DNA from: UMGS1883 sp045636425
GTDB lineage: Bacteria > Bacillota > Clostridia > UMGS1883
DNA: 64,000 nt
Direction: 5' to 3'
Assembly: GCA_045636425.1 (NCBI GenBank)
Contig: JAZTXM010000013.1
Coordinates: forward strand, 95,461 to 159,460
Of the stretch, positions 7,798-16,567 are shown piece by piece. How positions within the stretch are numbered: position 1 is the stretch's first letter; each line of letters opens with the position of its first letter. The notes under the pieces were generated by a model, which searched no databases, was not told where the DNA came from, and was given only the letters and a program-made list of their open reading frames with translations. The position numbers were made by a program, and so were the translations under genes.

Positions 7798-8997
7798 TTA
7801 GTTTGGAGCCTTCCATGAAGTTCCATCGCTGAAAGTAGCTTCCAAAACCTTAACATTTTTAACCGACTGTGCGGCGTCCCCGCTCTCAATCGCCCAGCCA
7901 ACCCTTTTCTTATCGCAGGGTAACATTTTAAGATTATTTACAAAATATGAACCTGAATTTGTTTCAATAACTTCGCCGTCTTTGTCACAAATATCAAAAT
8001 TAATCTTAAAAGATTGAATCTGGCTGTTGCTTACATTTCTGTATTCGAAAATAACGAGCTTTTTGCCATCTTTACTGTTAAACCAGTAATTTATGAAGCC
8101 TAATGGTGAATTTGCTGCTTCTCTCCATGCATCCGTTACCGTAGAACGAAGATAATAGAGCATGCTTAAATATTCGGATTCGGTATTCTCCAGTTTTTCA
8201 ATAGCATTCTGAACGTTGTTGAACGCAAGCTCATACTGCTTATTTTCAAGCATTGCCACTGCTCCGATGTTTTCGCCGCCGTCTCCTTTGGCAGCATAGG
8301 TGTAAACAGCCTCATCAAAAGCTGTTCCCCAGCCCTTTGCTTTGTAAGCTTCTACTTCGGAGGGATCAACATTCTTTGTTGTTCCGTCAAAGGAATAAAT
8401 GGTAACAAGATTCAAATCGGGCTTCGTGGTTGACCAACCTGCAAGCTCATATTTTGAAACCTCATCCGCAGAAACAACCTTTGACTCTCCGTCGCTGTTA
8501 TACATAATAACGGTATCGGAAGATGCATCTTCCCCGTCAATAAGAGTCCATCCAAGGAGCTTGTAGGTTTCTACATGGTTAGAAGGCACCTGAATAATTG
8601 TATTATCGGTGTACTTTATGAATACCTTACTTGAAGAAGGATTTTCTACATCAACCATGATATCGGGAACGGTTTGTTCGTTATCTGTGCCTTGCTGATT
8701 ATCCTGTCCGTTGTCCTTTTCAGCATCAAGCTCACCCTCAAGATACCAGCCTACAGCCTTATGTGCTTCAACCTGGTCAGCGGCAACGACGAGTGTTCTT
8801 CCGTCGGCAGAATACATTGTGACGGGCTTTTCTTTAAACCAACCCATTCCGGGAGCTGTATATACTTCAATCTGATTATCCTCAACAAAAAGAGTTCGTC
8901 CGTCAAGAGCGTAAAGTTCGGTCTTTGCCATACAAACTGAAGATGCCATCATAAGCGAAGCACCAAGGCAAATAAACGATTTTGTTGTTCTTTTCAT
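7798..8997 (-). CDS. Secreted protein with five DGRT...GW repeats and a C-terminal beta domain
   Basis: 399-residue exported protein. A signal peptide (KRTTKSFICLGASLMMASSVCMA) precedes five imperfect repeats of about 30 residues with consensus Y-x-x-DGxT-x-x-V-x-x-x-x-VExYKxxGW: near residues 26, 58, 108, 142 and 176 the tails read PGMGWF, AVGWYL, LLGWTL, LAGWST and AKGWGT. After an alpha-helical stretch comes a C-terminal ~100-residue domain with KLVIFEYRN and KRVGWAIES, resembling the DUF5780-type beta-sandwich proteins of Firmicutes (uncertain). The repeats may bind a cell-envelope ligand; that is inference. The ribosome site is AAGGGA. Confidence 0.75.
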   Translation of the reverse strand: MKRTTKSFICLGASLMMASSVCMAKTELYALDGRTLFVEDNQIEVYTAPGMGWFKEKPVTMYSADGRTLVVAADQVEAHKAVGWYLEGELDAEKDNGQDNQQGTDNEQTVPDIMVDVENPSSSKVFIKYTDNTIIQVPSNHVETYKLLGWTLIDGEDASSDTVIMYNSDGESKVVSADEVSKYELAGWSTTKPDLNLVTIYSFDGTTKNVDPSEVEAYKAKGWGTAFDEAVYTYAAKGDGGENIGAVAMLENKQYELAFNNVQNAIEKLENTESEYLSMLYYLRSTVTDAWREAANSPLGFINYWFNSKDGKKLVIFEYRNVSNSQIQSFKINFDICDKDGEVIETNSGSYFVNNLKMLPCDKKRVGWAIESGDAAQSVKNVKVLEATFSDGTSWKAPN

Positions 8998-9173
8998 TAT
9001 ATCATTCCCTTTCTTAGAGCGTTTATTTACTTATTTAACAATAATATTATATCGCAACTTATTAAACAGGTCAACTGTAATTTTGAAATTTTCGATGAAG
9101 ATTTATACTTGAAAATACTTTCAAACGATGTTACAATATTAAAGTACATAAAACGACAGATTGGAGTACACCT

Positions 9174-10313
9174 ATGATACAGAAAGAAATTAACGAAATC
9201 AGGAGACGGCTGACAGGCGAAAGAAACTGCATTTCCCGTTTCTACGGCTGCTTTGTAAATCAGCAAAAGGAAATTGTTTCCCGAATTGACAGTAGTGCCG
9301 CTTTAATGCCTCAAAACGAAAAGGACAGGTTTTTGGCGATAATAAGAAAAATCCTTTCAGGAGGGCTTGGAAAGTGTCTTACCGATATTACGTTCACCAC
9401 ACAGCAGGTAACAAGCAGTGAAGAGCATGGACTACTTATGAAGCTTAAGGACACATCGCTATCCGACGAGGAGGCACGAGATAAATTATACACTAAGATA
9501 ATAGAAAATGTACAGATGGAGGGAAATTATGTTATCCTCCTTATTGCCGATACATACGACATTCCGTTTAAGGGTGCTGACGGCGTGTCACGCGGCAAGG
9601 ATTCAACAGACATATTTTCTTATTTCCTTTGCAGTATCTGTCCCGTAAAAGACGGCAAAGCCGAGATTGCGTATATGCGGGAAGAAAATGAGTTCCATTC
9701 ATTTGTTACTCCCCAGACGGTTGCGTCGCCTGAGGTTGGCTTTATGTTCCCTGCCTTTGACGACAGAAACACAAATATTTACAACGCCCTTTTTTATGTG
9801 AGGAATACAGCGATAATGCAGGAGTCACTTATAGATTCTTTATTTAAAACCAAGGCTCCAATGTCTGTTCCCGAACAAAAGGAAGTTTTCACAAATGCAC
9901 TTACCCAGACTCTTGAAAATGAATGTAGCTTTGACGTAGTTCAATCAATGCACGAGCAAATCCGCGAGAGGATAACTCAACATAAGGAAAGCAAAGACCC
10001 GCAGCCACTCGATTTTACAGCTGATGACGTGGGAAATATGCTGAAATATAGCGGGGTTGCCGAAGAAAAGGTCCAGGCATTCAGAGAGAAATGCGATAAG
10101 GATTTTGGTGAAAATGCAACTCTTATACCCACCAATATAATTGAAAGCAAAAAATTTGAAGTGGTAACGCCTCAGGTTAAAATAACTGTTGACCCCGAAT
10201 ACACATATTCCGTGGAAACCAAAGTGATTAACGGAAGAAAATATCTTCTGATTCCTGCCGATGACAGTGTAACAATCAACGGAATAAGTATTAAGATTCC
10301 AAAAGAAGAATAA
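9174..10313 (+). CDS. DUF4317 domain-containing protein
   Basis: 379-residue cytoplasmic protein of the DUF4317 family, recognised from the N-terminal block KEINEIRRRLTGERNCISRFYGCFVN and the repeated ILLIADTYDIPFKGADG region. Function is unknown; members are widespread in gut Clostridia. No catalytic motif or membrane helix is seen. The ATG at 9174 follows GGAG. It stands alone, divergent from the secreted repeat protein, with a strong terminator at its end shared with the convergent serine dehydratase gene. Confidence 0.85.
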   Translation: MIQKEINEIRRRLTGERNCISRFYGCFVNQQKEIVSRIDSSAALMPQNEKDRFLAIIRKILSGGLGKCLTDITFTTQQVTSSEEHGLLMKLKDTSLSDEEARDKLYTKIIENVQMEGNYVILLIADTYDIPFKGADGVSRGKDSTDIFSYFLCSICPVKDGKAEIAYMREENEFHSFVTPQTVASPEVGFMFPAFDDRNTNIYNALFYVRNTAIMQESLIDSLFKTKAPMSVPEQKEVFTNALTQTLENECSFDVVQSMHEQIRERITQHKESKDPQPLDFTADDVGNMLKYSGVAEEKVQAFREKCDKDFGENATLIPTNIIESKKFEVVTPQVKITVDPEYTYSVETKVINGRKYLLIPADDSVTINGISIKIPKEE

Positions 10314-10352
10314 AAAAATCCGATTTGGGGACAGCCCTCAAATCGGATTTTT
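10314..10352. terminator. Bidirectional terminator between DUF4317 gene and sdaA
   Basis: AAAAATCCGATTTG and CAAATCGGATTTTT form an extended stem with an 11-base loop between the convergent stops. T runs lie on both sides, so it can serve both genes. Confidence 0.9.
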
Positions 10353-11789
10353 TTATTTATACAATTTTGCAAGACCGCCCTCGCCCGTTTCGCGATAATG
10401 GCGTGATAAATCCTTTCCTGTTTCATACATTGTCTGCACGACAACGTCAAAGGAAATTTTTCTCGTATCTGTAAGGAAGTTTGCAAGATTTACTGCATTT
10501 AACGCACGCATTGCCGCAACGGCGTTTCGCTCAATACAAGGAATCTGTACAAGACCGTAAATAGGGTCGCAGGTGAGTCCCAGATGATGCTCAATTGCAA
10601 TTTCTGCGGCGTATTCAATTTGTTCAAGGCTCATGTTGTAAAGCTCTGCCAGAGCCGCAGATGCCATGGCACATGCCGTGCCGATTTCCGCCTGACAGCC
10701 ACATTCCGCACCGCTTATGGAGGCGTTAGTTTTAACAATATTACCAACAAGTGCCGCCGTTTTTAATGCCTTATATATTTCTGAATCGGGAAAATTCCTT
10801 TTTTGCTGAATGTAATAGAGCACCGCAGGAAGAACGCCGCTGGAGCCGCATGTAGGTGCCGTTACAATTTTTTCACCACAGGCATTCTGTTCACTTACGG
10901 CAAACGCATAGGAGCATACAAGACGGTTTTCTTTTGTTTGCTCGGTCTCATCAATATGATGCTGTTTGTATAAAAATTGTGCTTTCTTCTGCACTTTAAG
11001 CTTGCCGGGGATGCAGCCAGTATCTGAGAGCCCTTTCTTTATAGAACGCTTCATTTCCTCCCAGATTCTGCGTATAAAGGCATCTATATCCTCTCCCTCA
11101 CATTCGTCCACATATTGCCACAATCGAAGATTGTTTTCCCGACAGTACTCAGCCATTTCGGAAAAGGTATGAAGCGGATAAAGATTGCTGTTTTCCTGAA
11201 GATCTTCCCCCTCTATTGTAATCTGACCGCCGCCGATACTGCAAACACGTGAAAATCCCATTTTTACATTATTATTAAAGGCAAATATATCCATTGTGTT
11301 TGGATGAGGAATGTCTTTTGTAATACAATCAAACTCTATATCACAACGGGTTGGCAAAAACGCCTGTGTTATAGCATAATCGGTCATATGCCCCTTGCCT
11401 GTTTGTGCCAAAGAACCGTAAAGCACCACCTTATAGCGGTCTGCATCGGGGAATTTGCGTTTAAACATCAAGCAAGCCTTCTCAGGTCCCATAGTGTGGG
11501 AGCTTGAGGGACCTCTCCCGATTTTATAAAGTTCGCGAATTGTGGGCATGGCAAGCTTTACCCCTTCTTTCTTAAAGGCAGGCTCCAAATCGGAAAAAAA
11601 ATACTCAATACTGACATTATAAAGCTTACAAATTTTATAAATCGAATCAATGCTGGGATATGAAATTTCGTTCTCCCATTTGGAAACCGCACGATTTGTA
11701 ACTCCGAGGCTTTTCCCGAATTCCTCCTGTGTCATTCCCAATGATTCTCTTAGTGAAGAAATTTTCTCTGCAAAATTTAAGTTTATCAT
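10353..11789 (-). CDS. sdaA: Iron-sulfur L-serine ammonia-lyase fused to an N-terminal XRE helix-turn-helix domain
   Basis: Deaminates L-serine to pyruvate and ammonia using a [4Fe-4S] cluster. Residues 1-66 are an XRE-type helix-turn-helix (MTQEEFGKSLGVTNRAVSKWE), then the beta domain (RGPSSSHTMGP near 92) and the alpha catalytic domain (TAPTCGSSGVLPAV). Cys365, Cys407 and Cys418 keep the 42/11 spacing I recall for the cluster ligands of Legionella serine dehydratase. A DNA-binding head on the usual ~410-residue single-chain enzyme is the unusual feature. It may bind its own or another promoter and sense serine, which is inference. The ribosome site is GGAGTG. Confidence 0.9.
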   Translation of the reverse strand: MINLNFAEKISSLRESLGMTQEEFGKSLGVTNRAVSKWENEISYPSIDSIYKICKLYNVSIEYFFSDLEPAFKKEGVKLAMPTIRELYKIGRGPSSSHTMGPEKACLMFKRKFPDADRYKVVLYGSLAQTGKGHMTDYAITQAFLPTRCDIEFDCITKDIPHPNTMDIFAFNNNVKMGFSRVCSIGGGQITIEGEDLQENSNLYPLHTFSEMAEYCRENNLRLWQYVDECEGEDIDAFIRRIWEEMKRSIKKGLSDTGCIPGKLKVQKKAQFLYKQHHIDETEQTKENRLVCSYAFAVSEQNACGEKIVTAPTCGSSGVLPAVLYYIQQKRNFPDSEIYKALKTAALVGNIVKTNASISGAECGCQAEIGTACAMASAALAELYNMSLEQIEYAAEIAIEHHLGLTCDPIYGLVQIPCIERNAVAAMRALNAVNLANFLTDTRKISFDVVVQTMYETGKDLSRHYRETGEGGLAKLYK

Positions 11790-11913
11790 AACTGCACTCC
11801 AAAAATCTTTATTGACTAAATTATACCAAAATTATTTTGTCCTGTAAATGGCATTTGATACAATTTTTATCAACCTGCGGTAGAATTTTTGATAAATGCA
11901 AATGAATTCGAAA

Positions 11914-11958
11914 ATCACAAAAGAACGAGCTTCGGTATGAAGCTCGTTCTTTTGTGAT
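11914..11958 (-). terminator. Terminator hairpin downstream of the oxidoreductase pseudogene
   Basis: A 20-bp perfect inverted repeat (11914-11933 and 11939-11958) with a 5-base loop lies just past the stop of the oxidoreductase remnant. On the minus strand it is followed by TTTTCGAATTC. It could also act on read-through from sdaA's region. Confidence 0.75.
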
Positions 11959-11967
11959 ATGTTAGTG

Positions 11968-12945
11968 TTATTTTATATAAATTTCTTTTCCGCCCTGCCT
12001 TGCACTTTCATACATTGCAAAGACGGTTTTCATGGTGTTTGCTGAATCAAAGACTGTGAAATACTTTCCGTGGTCGTAATACTCTTTTAAAAGTGCGATA
12101 TGCCCTGTTCCCCAGTAAGCTTTCTCACCCTCTGCAGTAACGTCATGGCAGAGCATTTCATCATCCAAAAACAGCTTGTCATCGGCGTAACGAAGGGTTC
12201 CTTTTTCACAAACCACCTGTAAATCGGGGGTGCTATTGGAGGAAAATGCATTCGTGGCAAAGAAAATCGCTTTCGCATCATCATTTGTCCTGAGCGACGC
12301 CATGAAGCTGTCCTCCACCTCGATTACGTTTTCAAGAGAGAAATTATTCATGACAGCTTTAAGCGACTTAAATCCACCTGTGAAATATCCCATAAGGTCA
12401 AGCGTATGTATTGCCTGGTTAATAAGAACGCCTCCGCCCTCGGTTTCCCATTTTCCGCGCCATGCATCGGTATCATAATAGGCTTTATCACGAAACCACG
12501 TTAAAATTCCGCGTACACCGATAATATTTCCGAGCTGACCCGAGGCAAGTATTTCCTTCATCTTTAAAACGCAGGTATTAAGCCTGTTCTGAAAGCAAAC
12601 GGCAACTTTTTCCACTCCGGGAAGCTTAAGCATTTTTTCAAACTGCTCAAGGTTTATGGCAAGAGGCTTTTCACAAACAACTTCTTTGTTTTTTTAAAGA
12701 GCCTTTTTTACCATGTCAAAATGCAGATAATGAGGTGTACAGATATGCACACTGTCAATACTCTCATCACCAAGCATTTCTTCAAAATCTGCGTATGTAA
12801 CCACATCATAATTATCTGCACATTTTTTAATACAGCTTTCATCACAGTCACACACTGCATAAAGACGGGCATTCGCCACATTTTCAAGTGCCGCGGCGTG
12901 AATGGGTCCTATCGCTCCGTAACCTACAATACATACGTTTTTCAA
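11968..12945 (-). pseudogene. Gfo/Idh/MocA family oxidoreductase interrupted by an in-frame TAA
   Basis: NAD(P)-dependent sugar oxidoreductase homologue of about 325 codons. The Rossmann start KNVCIVGYGAIGPIHAAAL and the VHICTPHYLHFDMVKKAL block lead into an in-frame TAA (12694-12696); the frame then continues exactly with KNKEVVCEKPLAI, the family's EKP motif, and runs to IYIK. A single substitution of a Lys or Glu codon explains the stop. The start is a TTG at 12945 after GGAAGAG. It belongs to the uronate cluster upstream. Read-through or reinitiation at the Met at 12633 could leave partial products, but the EKP catalytic Lys would be lost there. Confidence 0.82.
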
Positions 12946-12968
12946 ATGAATCTCTTCCTTTCGGTGTC

Positions 12969-13350
12969 TTACAGATTCTCGGGGCATTCTCCGCAATCGG
13001 GGACATCAACAGGAGTTCCGCCGTTATTGGCAGATTCTATTGCAACAAGCCCGGGGATTGTATATCTTGCGGCATTCCATGCATTGAGAACCGGCTACTT
13101 ATGATTATACACCGCTTTGCAGAAATCGTCAATAAGTAATTTATGAGTTGCCATATGTCCGTTGTCAAGACCGTCAAATTCCTTGGGAAGTCTTGCCATT
13201 TCTTTCTCCTGGATTTCTGCAACATCATCCCACTGCCACTCGCCGTTTGCAAGCTCCATAAATAGACTTGCTGCACACCAGCAATCTTTCAATAAGCGAA
13301 ATTGTAACCTCGGTTGGTTTTTCCGATATTCCGCATTTTATAAAATCATT
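12969..13350 (-). pseudogene. C-terminal remnant of a second Gfo/Idh/MocA oxidoreductase
   Basis: The frame with MELANGEWQWDDVAEIQEKE and GHMATHKLLIDDFCKAVYNHK reaches an in-frame TAG, then continues PVLNAWNAARYTIPGLVAIE to a natural stop at 12969. This is the C-terminal part of a sugar oxidoreductase (about 110 residues; the family is usually 330-400). Upstream of 13293 another frame (SEKPTEVTISLIERLLVC) suggests a further frameshift. The N-terminal Rossmann domain is gone, and two terminators close the region. Together with the adjacent broken gene it marks decay of a sugar-oxidation module. Confidence 0.7.
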
Positions 13351-13351
13351 T

Positions 13352-13426
13352 AAAAAAAACACCGGGAAAACTCCCGGCGAATACAGAAATTCAATACAAA
13401 AAGCAGAGTGATTTCACTCTGCTTTT
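13352..13426 (-). terminator. Two tandem terminators after the SDR gene
   Basis: AAAAGCAGAGTGA/TCACTCTGCTTTT (about 13398-13426) is a strong stem with flanking T on the minus strand. A second stem CCGGGA/TCCCGG (13362-13378) is followed on the minus strand by eight T. They separate the uxuA operon from the oxidoreductase remnants. Confidence 0.75.
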
Positions 13427-13446
13427 ATGTTTGTTCAGTTATCAAA

Positions 13447-14292
13447 TTATACTCCGCTGTATGCAGCAAAACCGCCGTCAACGGGAATAACAACACCATT
13501 TACAAAACTTGATGCATCCTTATGTACAAGGAACAGAAGAGTGCCTATAAGCTCCTCTGCCTTACCGAATCGCTCCATAGGGGTTGCCGCTAAGATTTTG
13601 CCTGTTCTTGCGGTAGGAGTACCATCATCATTGAACAGAAGCTTTTCATTCTGCTTTGTTACAAAGAATCCCGGGGCTATCGCATTACAGCGAATGTTTG
13701 TCTTTGAAAAATGAACTGCAAGCCACTGTGTAAAGTTGGATATTGCCGCCTTTGCACCGGAATACGCAGGAATCTTTGTAAGAGGCGTATAAGCATTCAT
13801 ACTTGAAATATTGATAATGCTCGCATCCTCTTTATCAAGCATATCCTTTGCAAACACCTGTGTAGGAAGAAGTGTTCCGAGGAAATTAAGATTAAACACA
13901 AATTCAACGCCTGACTGGTCAAGATCGAAGAATGTTTTTACATTTCCCATTGCTTCGGGTGTAAAGTATTCATTATCGGTTGTTGCTTTGGGGTTATTTC
14001 CGCCTGCGCCATTGATAAGAATGTCGCAAGTGCCAAAGTCCTTTACGATTTGTTCGTGCGCTTTTTCTATGCTTTCCTTATCAAGCACATTACAAGCATA
14101 TCCTTTTGCAATACCGCCATCTTTTACTATTTTATCAGCATAGTCTTTTGCAGCTTCTTCATTAAGGTCTAAAAGTGCTACTTTTGCACCGGTATTTGCA
14201 AGTGCTTCTGCAAACATAGAGCAAAGCACACCGCCTGCGCCTGTCACAACGCAAACTTTTCCTGTTAAATCTACTTCAAAAGGTAATTTCAT
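13447..14292 (-). CDS. SDR family oxidoreductase, likely D-fructuronate reductase
   Basis: 281-residue short-chain dehydrogenase. It has the NAD-binding motif VVTGAGGVLCSMFAEAL, NGAGG, the catalytic Ser in INISSMNAYTPL and the YSGAKAA active-site Tyr/Lys. It overlaps the stop of uxuA by four bases, so the two are co-translated. In Firmicutes an SDR next to mannonate dehydratase usually interconverts D-fructuronate and D-mannonate in place of classical UxuB; that role is inferred from context. The ribosome site GAGGGA lies at the end of uxuA. Confidence 0.85.
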   Translation of the reverse strand: MKLPFEVDLTGKVCVVTGAGGVLCSMFAEALANTGAKVALLDLNEEAAKDYADKIVKDGGIAKGYACNVLDKESIEKAHEQIVKDFGTCDILINGAGGNNPKATTDNEYFTPEAMGNVKTFFDLDQSGVEFVFNLNFLGTLLPTQVFAKDMLDKEDASIINISSMNAYTPLTKIPAYSGAKAAISNFTQWLAVHFSKTNIRCNAIAPGFFVTKQNEKLLFNDDGTPTARTGKILAATPMERFGKAEELIGTLLFLVHKDASSFVNGVVIPVDGGFAAYSGV

Positions 14293-15332
14293 TTTGTTCC
14301 CTCTTTCTCAAGTGTTTCCCATATACCCGCCATATACATTGCACCTAAAGCTCTGTCATAAAGGCCGTATCCGGGTTTTCCTGTTTCGCCCCAGATCATT
14401 CTGCCGTGATCAGGACGGAGATATCCCTTAAAGCCGCAGTCATGATAAGCCTTAAGAATTTCAACAACATCAAGCGAACCGCATTCGGAAAGATGTCCGC
14501 TTTCTTCAAAGGAACCATCGGGAAGGATTTTTATATTTCTTACATGTGCGAAATGAATTCTACCCATCGCTCCATATTTTCTTACCATAGCCGTGTAATC
14601 GTTAAAGGTCGCACATCCGAGAGAACCGCTGCAAAGTGTAAGCCCATGATGAGTGTCATCATAAAGGGAAAGAAATCTGTCGATATTCTTTTCATTTGTG
14701 ATAATTCTCGGAATTCCAAAAATAGGCCACGGCGGATCATCGGGATGAATCGCCATATTAACATCGCATTCTGCCGCTACGGGAATAATCTCTTTTATAA
14801 AGTATTCAAGATTCTCCCACAAGCCTTCCTCACCAATCTCTTTGTACTTTTCAATAAGACCTGACATTTCCTCGGGAGTATATGACGCATCCCAGCCGGG
14901 AAGTGTCATCTTAGTGGGATCCATCTTGTCCACATCTTCCTTGTAGTAAACAAGCGCATTTGATCCGTCTGGAAGCGGTTGATCAAGACGAGAACGGGTC
15001 CAGTCAAAAACGGGCATAAAGTTATAGCATATACATTTTACGCCTGCCTTTGCAAGTCTTCTTATATTTTCCTTGTAGTTATCTATGTATAGCTGATAGT
15101 TGCCACGGCGCAGTTTAATATCCTCGTGAACGGGAACAGACTCGATAACTTCCATTTCAAGTCCTTTAGCATTTACCATAGCTTTCATTTTATCAATTTC
15201 TTCCTGAGGCCATACTTCCCCTGCAGGAACGCTGTATACAGCCGTAACAACGCCTGTCATACAAGGAATCTGTCTGATATGGTCAAGCGTTATTGAATCA
15301 CTTTCTCCATACCATCTGAAAGTCATTTTCAT
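14289..15332 (-). CDS. uxuA: Mannonate dehydratase UxuA
   Basis: Dehydrates D-mannonate to 2-keto-3-deoxygluconate, which KdgK and Eda (start of window) then convert. The 347 residues begin MKMTFRWYGESDSITLDHIRQI-like family sequence and contain YNFMPVFDWTRSRL, the metal-ligand region NMAIHPDDPPWPIFG, FAHVRNIKI, and PDHGRMIWGE near the end. Length is normal. The ATG follows AAGGAGG. It is the first gene of the uxuA-SDR operon, with its own promoter about 40 bp upstream. Confidence 0.95.
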   Translation of the reverse strand: MKMTFRWYGESDSITLDHIRQIPCMTGVVTAVYSVPAGEVWPQEEIDKMKAMVNAKGLEMEVIESVPVHEDIKLRRGNYQLYIDNYKENIRRLAKAGVKCICYNFMPVFDWTRSRLDQPLPDGSNALVYYKEDVDKMDPTKMTLPGWDASYTPEEMSGLIEKYKEIGEEGLWENLEYFIKEIIPVAAECDVNMAIHPDDPPWPIFGIPRIITNEKNIDRFLSLYDDTHHGLTLCSGSLGCATFNDYTAMVRKYGAMGRIHFAHVRNIKILPDGSFEESGHLSECGSLDVVEILKAYHDCGFKGYLRPDHGRMIWGETGKPGYGLYDRALGAMYMAGIWETLEKEGTK

Positions 15333-15367
15333 ATTCTTATCCTCCTTTTCAATTCATATTTAATTTA

Positions 15368-15395
15368 ATTATAGCTGATTTTTAAAGATTGTCAA
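15368..15395 (-). promoter_or_regulatory. Promoter of the uxuA operon
   Basis: On the minus strand TTGACA (15390-15395) and TATAAT (15368-15373) have a 16-bp spacer, immediately upstream of the uxuA leader. Confidence 0.7.
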
Positions 15396-15487
15396 TGTGT
15401 AAAAAACACATATAGTTGTCATTTTCCAACTTTTGCAGGTTTTCGCAATTTAACACAAAAACAGGGTGTAAAAAAGACAAATCCTTT

Positions 15488-16045
15488 CTATGCCTCACAT
15501 TCATTGTTAAACCATAATTTTTTCTGTCCTGTCGAAACAGCGGAAGCTCCCCACTTTATCGCCTCTGAGGCTTCCTTCTCGGTCTCTATAAGGCCACCTG
15601 CAATAATGGGAACCTCCACGGTTTCCTTAAGCTTTGGAATCACCTTGAGAATACTTCCCGGCATAACTTCAATCATCTGTGCTTTTGAGGTTTTCCATGA
15701 TTCAATTGTTGTGTTTACGGAGCGTGAATCCACTATGAAAAACCTCTGAACAGTAAACAGGCCTAATTCGCGGGCTATCTTTATAGTACCTGTACGTGTA
15801 CTTATAATCCCGTCGACACCTTTAGCTTTCAAATATTCAATTCCGCTTCTGTCTTTGCCTATCCCTTCTGCAAGATCAAGATGAACAAAACACTTCTTGC
15901 CTGCCTCGTGCAATATTTTGACAGTATCCTCAAGAGACAAAATATTGGGGTTAAGGTCAAAAACGATTTTAACATCCGAATCTGCCGCACCAATAAGTTC
16001 ATCATAATTACGAACTGCGGCAATTACCTTGTTACGCATCAGCAT
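15488..16045 (-). CDS. glpP: Glycerol-3-phosphate responsive antiterminator GlpP
   Basis: 185-residue RNA-binding antiterminator with a TIM-barrel-like GlpP fold. Family blocks seen are KIVFDLNPNILSLEDTV, VHLDLAEGIGKD, GIISTRTGTIKIARELG and VPIIAGGLIETEKEA. In Bacillus, GlpP with glycerol-3-phosphate lets transcription pass a leader terminator upstream of glpD/glpFK. No glycerol genes are next to it here. Instead its own leader carries a strong terminator (16184-16232), suggesting autoregulation. The ATG at 16045 follows a GGTGAT ribosome site. Confidence 0.88.
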   Translation of the reverse strand: MLMRNKVIAAVRNYDELIGAADSDVKIVFDLNPNILSLEDTVKILHEAGKKCFVHLDLAEGIGKDRSGIEYLKAKGVDGIISTRTGTIKIARELGLFTVQRFFIVDSRSVNTTIESWKTSKAQMIEVMPGSILKVIPKLKETVEVPIIAGGLIETEKEASEAIKWGASAVSTGQKKLWFNNECEA

Positions 16046-16183
16046 ATTATCACCAATTAATCAATATTTTTCGCGGCAATGATATTTGCTCCGCTTGCAT
16101 TTTTAATTATAACATCTTTAATTTTGATTGGCAAGTGTGCATTTCATTTATTTGTTTATGCCATCATTCTCTATCTTAATAAA

Positions 16184-16283
16184 CAAAAAAGACATGACAA
16201 AGCACAGGGTTAACCCCACGCTTCGACACATCTCCTAATCTCTGTATCGACGTTATAATAGCACTTTTGATATTTTTTGTCAA
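16184..16283 (-). promoter_or_regulatory. glpP promoter and leader with an early terminator (candidate antitermination site)
   Basis: On the minus strand TTGACA (16278-16283), a 17-bp spacer and TATTAT (16255-16260) form a near-consensus promoter. The first ~60 transcribed bases fold into a long stem (16191-16232, loop TTAA, with several G-U pairs) followed by TTTTTT (16184-16190). Transcription would stop about 150 bp before glpP unless antiterminated. The layout matches GlpP-controlled leaders, but the binding site itself is not identifiable by eye. Confidence 0.65.
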
Positions 16284-16323
16284 GAGTAAAATATAAGGTT
16301 TTAGAAGAATGAGTGTGCGATTG

Positions 16324-16419
16324 CCCTCTCAGGGTTCGAATCTCCGGACAACTTGATTAAAAGGCTGTAAAAACAGCATGTTTAGACACATATGTTTTCC
16401 GTGCAAACCCCAATATGAT
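16324..16419. repeat. Chimeric copy of the tRNA-Lys att region and element left end
   Basis: The sequence starts with the right end of the palindromic insertion seen at 19425-19445 (CCTCTCAGGGTTCGAATCTCC). It continues as GGACAACTTGATTAAAAG, the inner part of the tRNA-Lys repeat, followed by about 70 bp nearly identical to 19546-19602, the left end of the island. It lies at the point where the SGNH hydrolase gene is cut off, so it probably marks an old integration or recombination junction. Confidence 0.65.
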
Positions 16420-16440
16420 AGTATATATTCAAAATAATTA

Positions 16441-16566
16441 TCAGAAGTTCCTAAAAGCTAACTCCGTGGCTGTTAAAAGCGAATATCCCTTTCCCAGTTC
16501 ATGTTTAATCTCTCTCATTCTTTCGACATCTGTGATAGAGTCACCTTGGAAAAGTATAGTTTTCAT
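16441..16566 (-). pseudogene. SGNH/GDSL hydrolase, N-terminal 41-residue remnant
   Basis: Translation from the ATG at 16566 gives MKTILFQGDSITDVERMRE, the block I of SGNH hydrolases with the catalytic Ser in GDSIT, then a stop after 41 codons where ~200 residues are expected. The break coincides with the att-like repeat at 16324-16419, so recombination probably removed the rest. No catalytic His/Asp remains. Confidence 0.7.
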
Positions 16567-16567
16567 T

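Noticed and set aside
7743..7901. 53-residue N-terminal extension of LigA
   Set aside because: It runs through an intrinsic terminator and the end of the upstream gene; the family starts at MTIEELREL.
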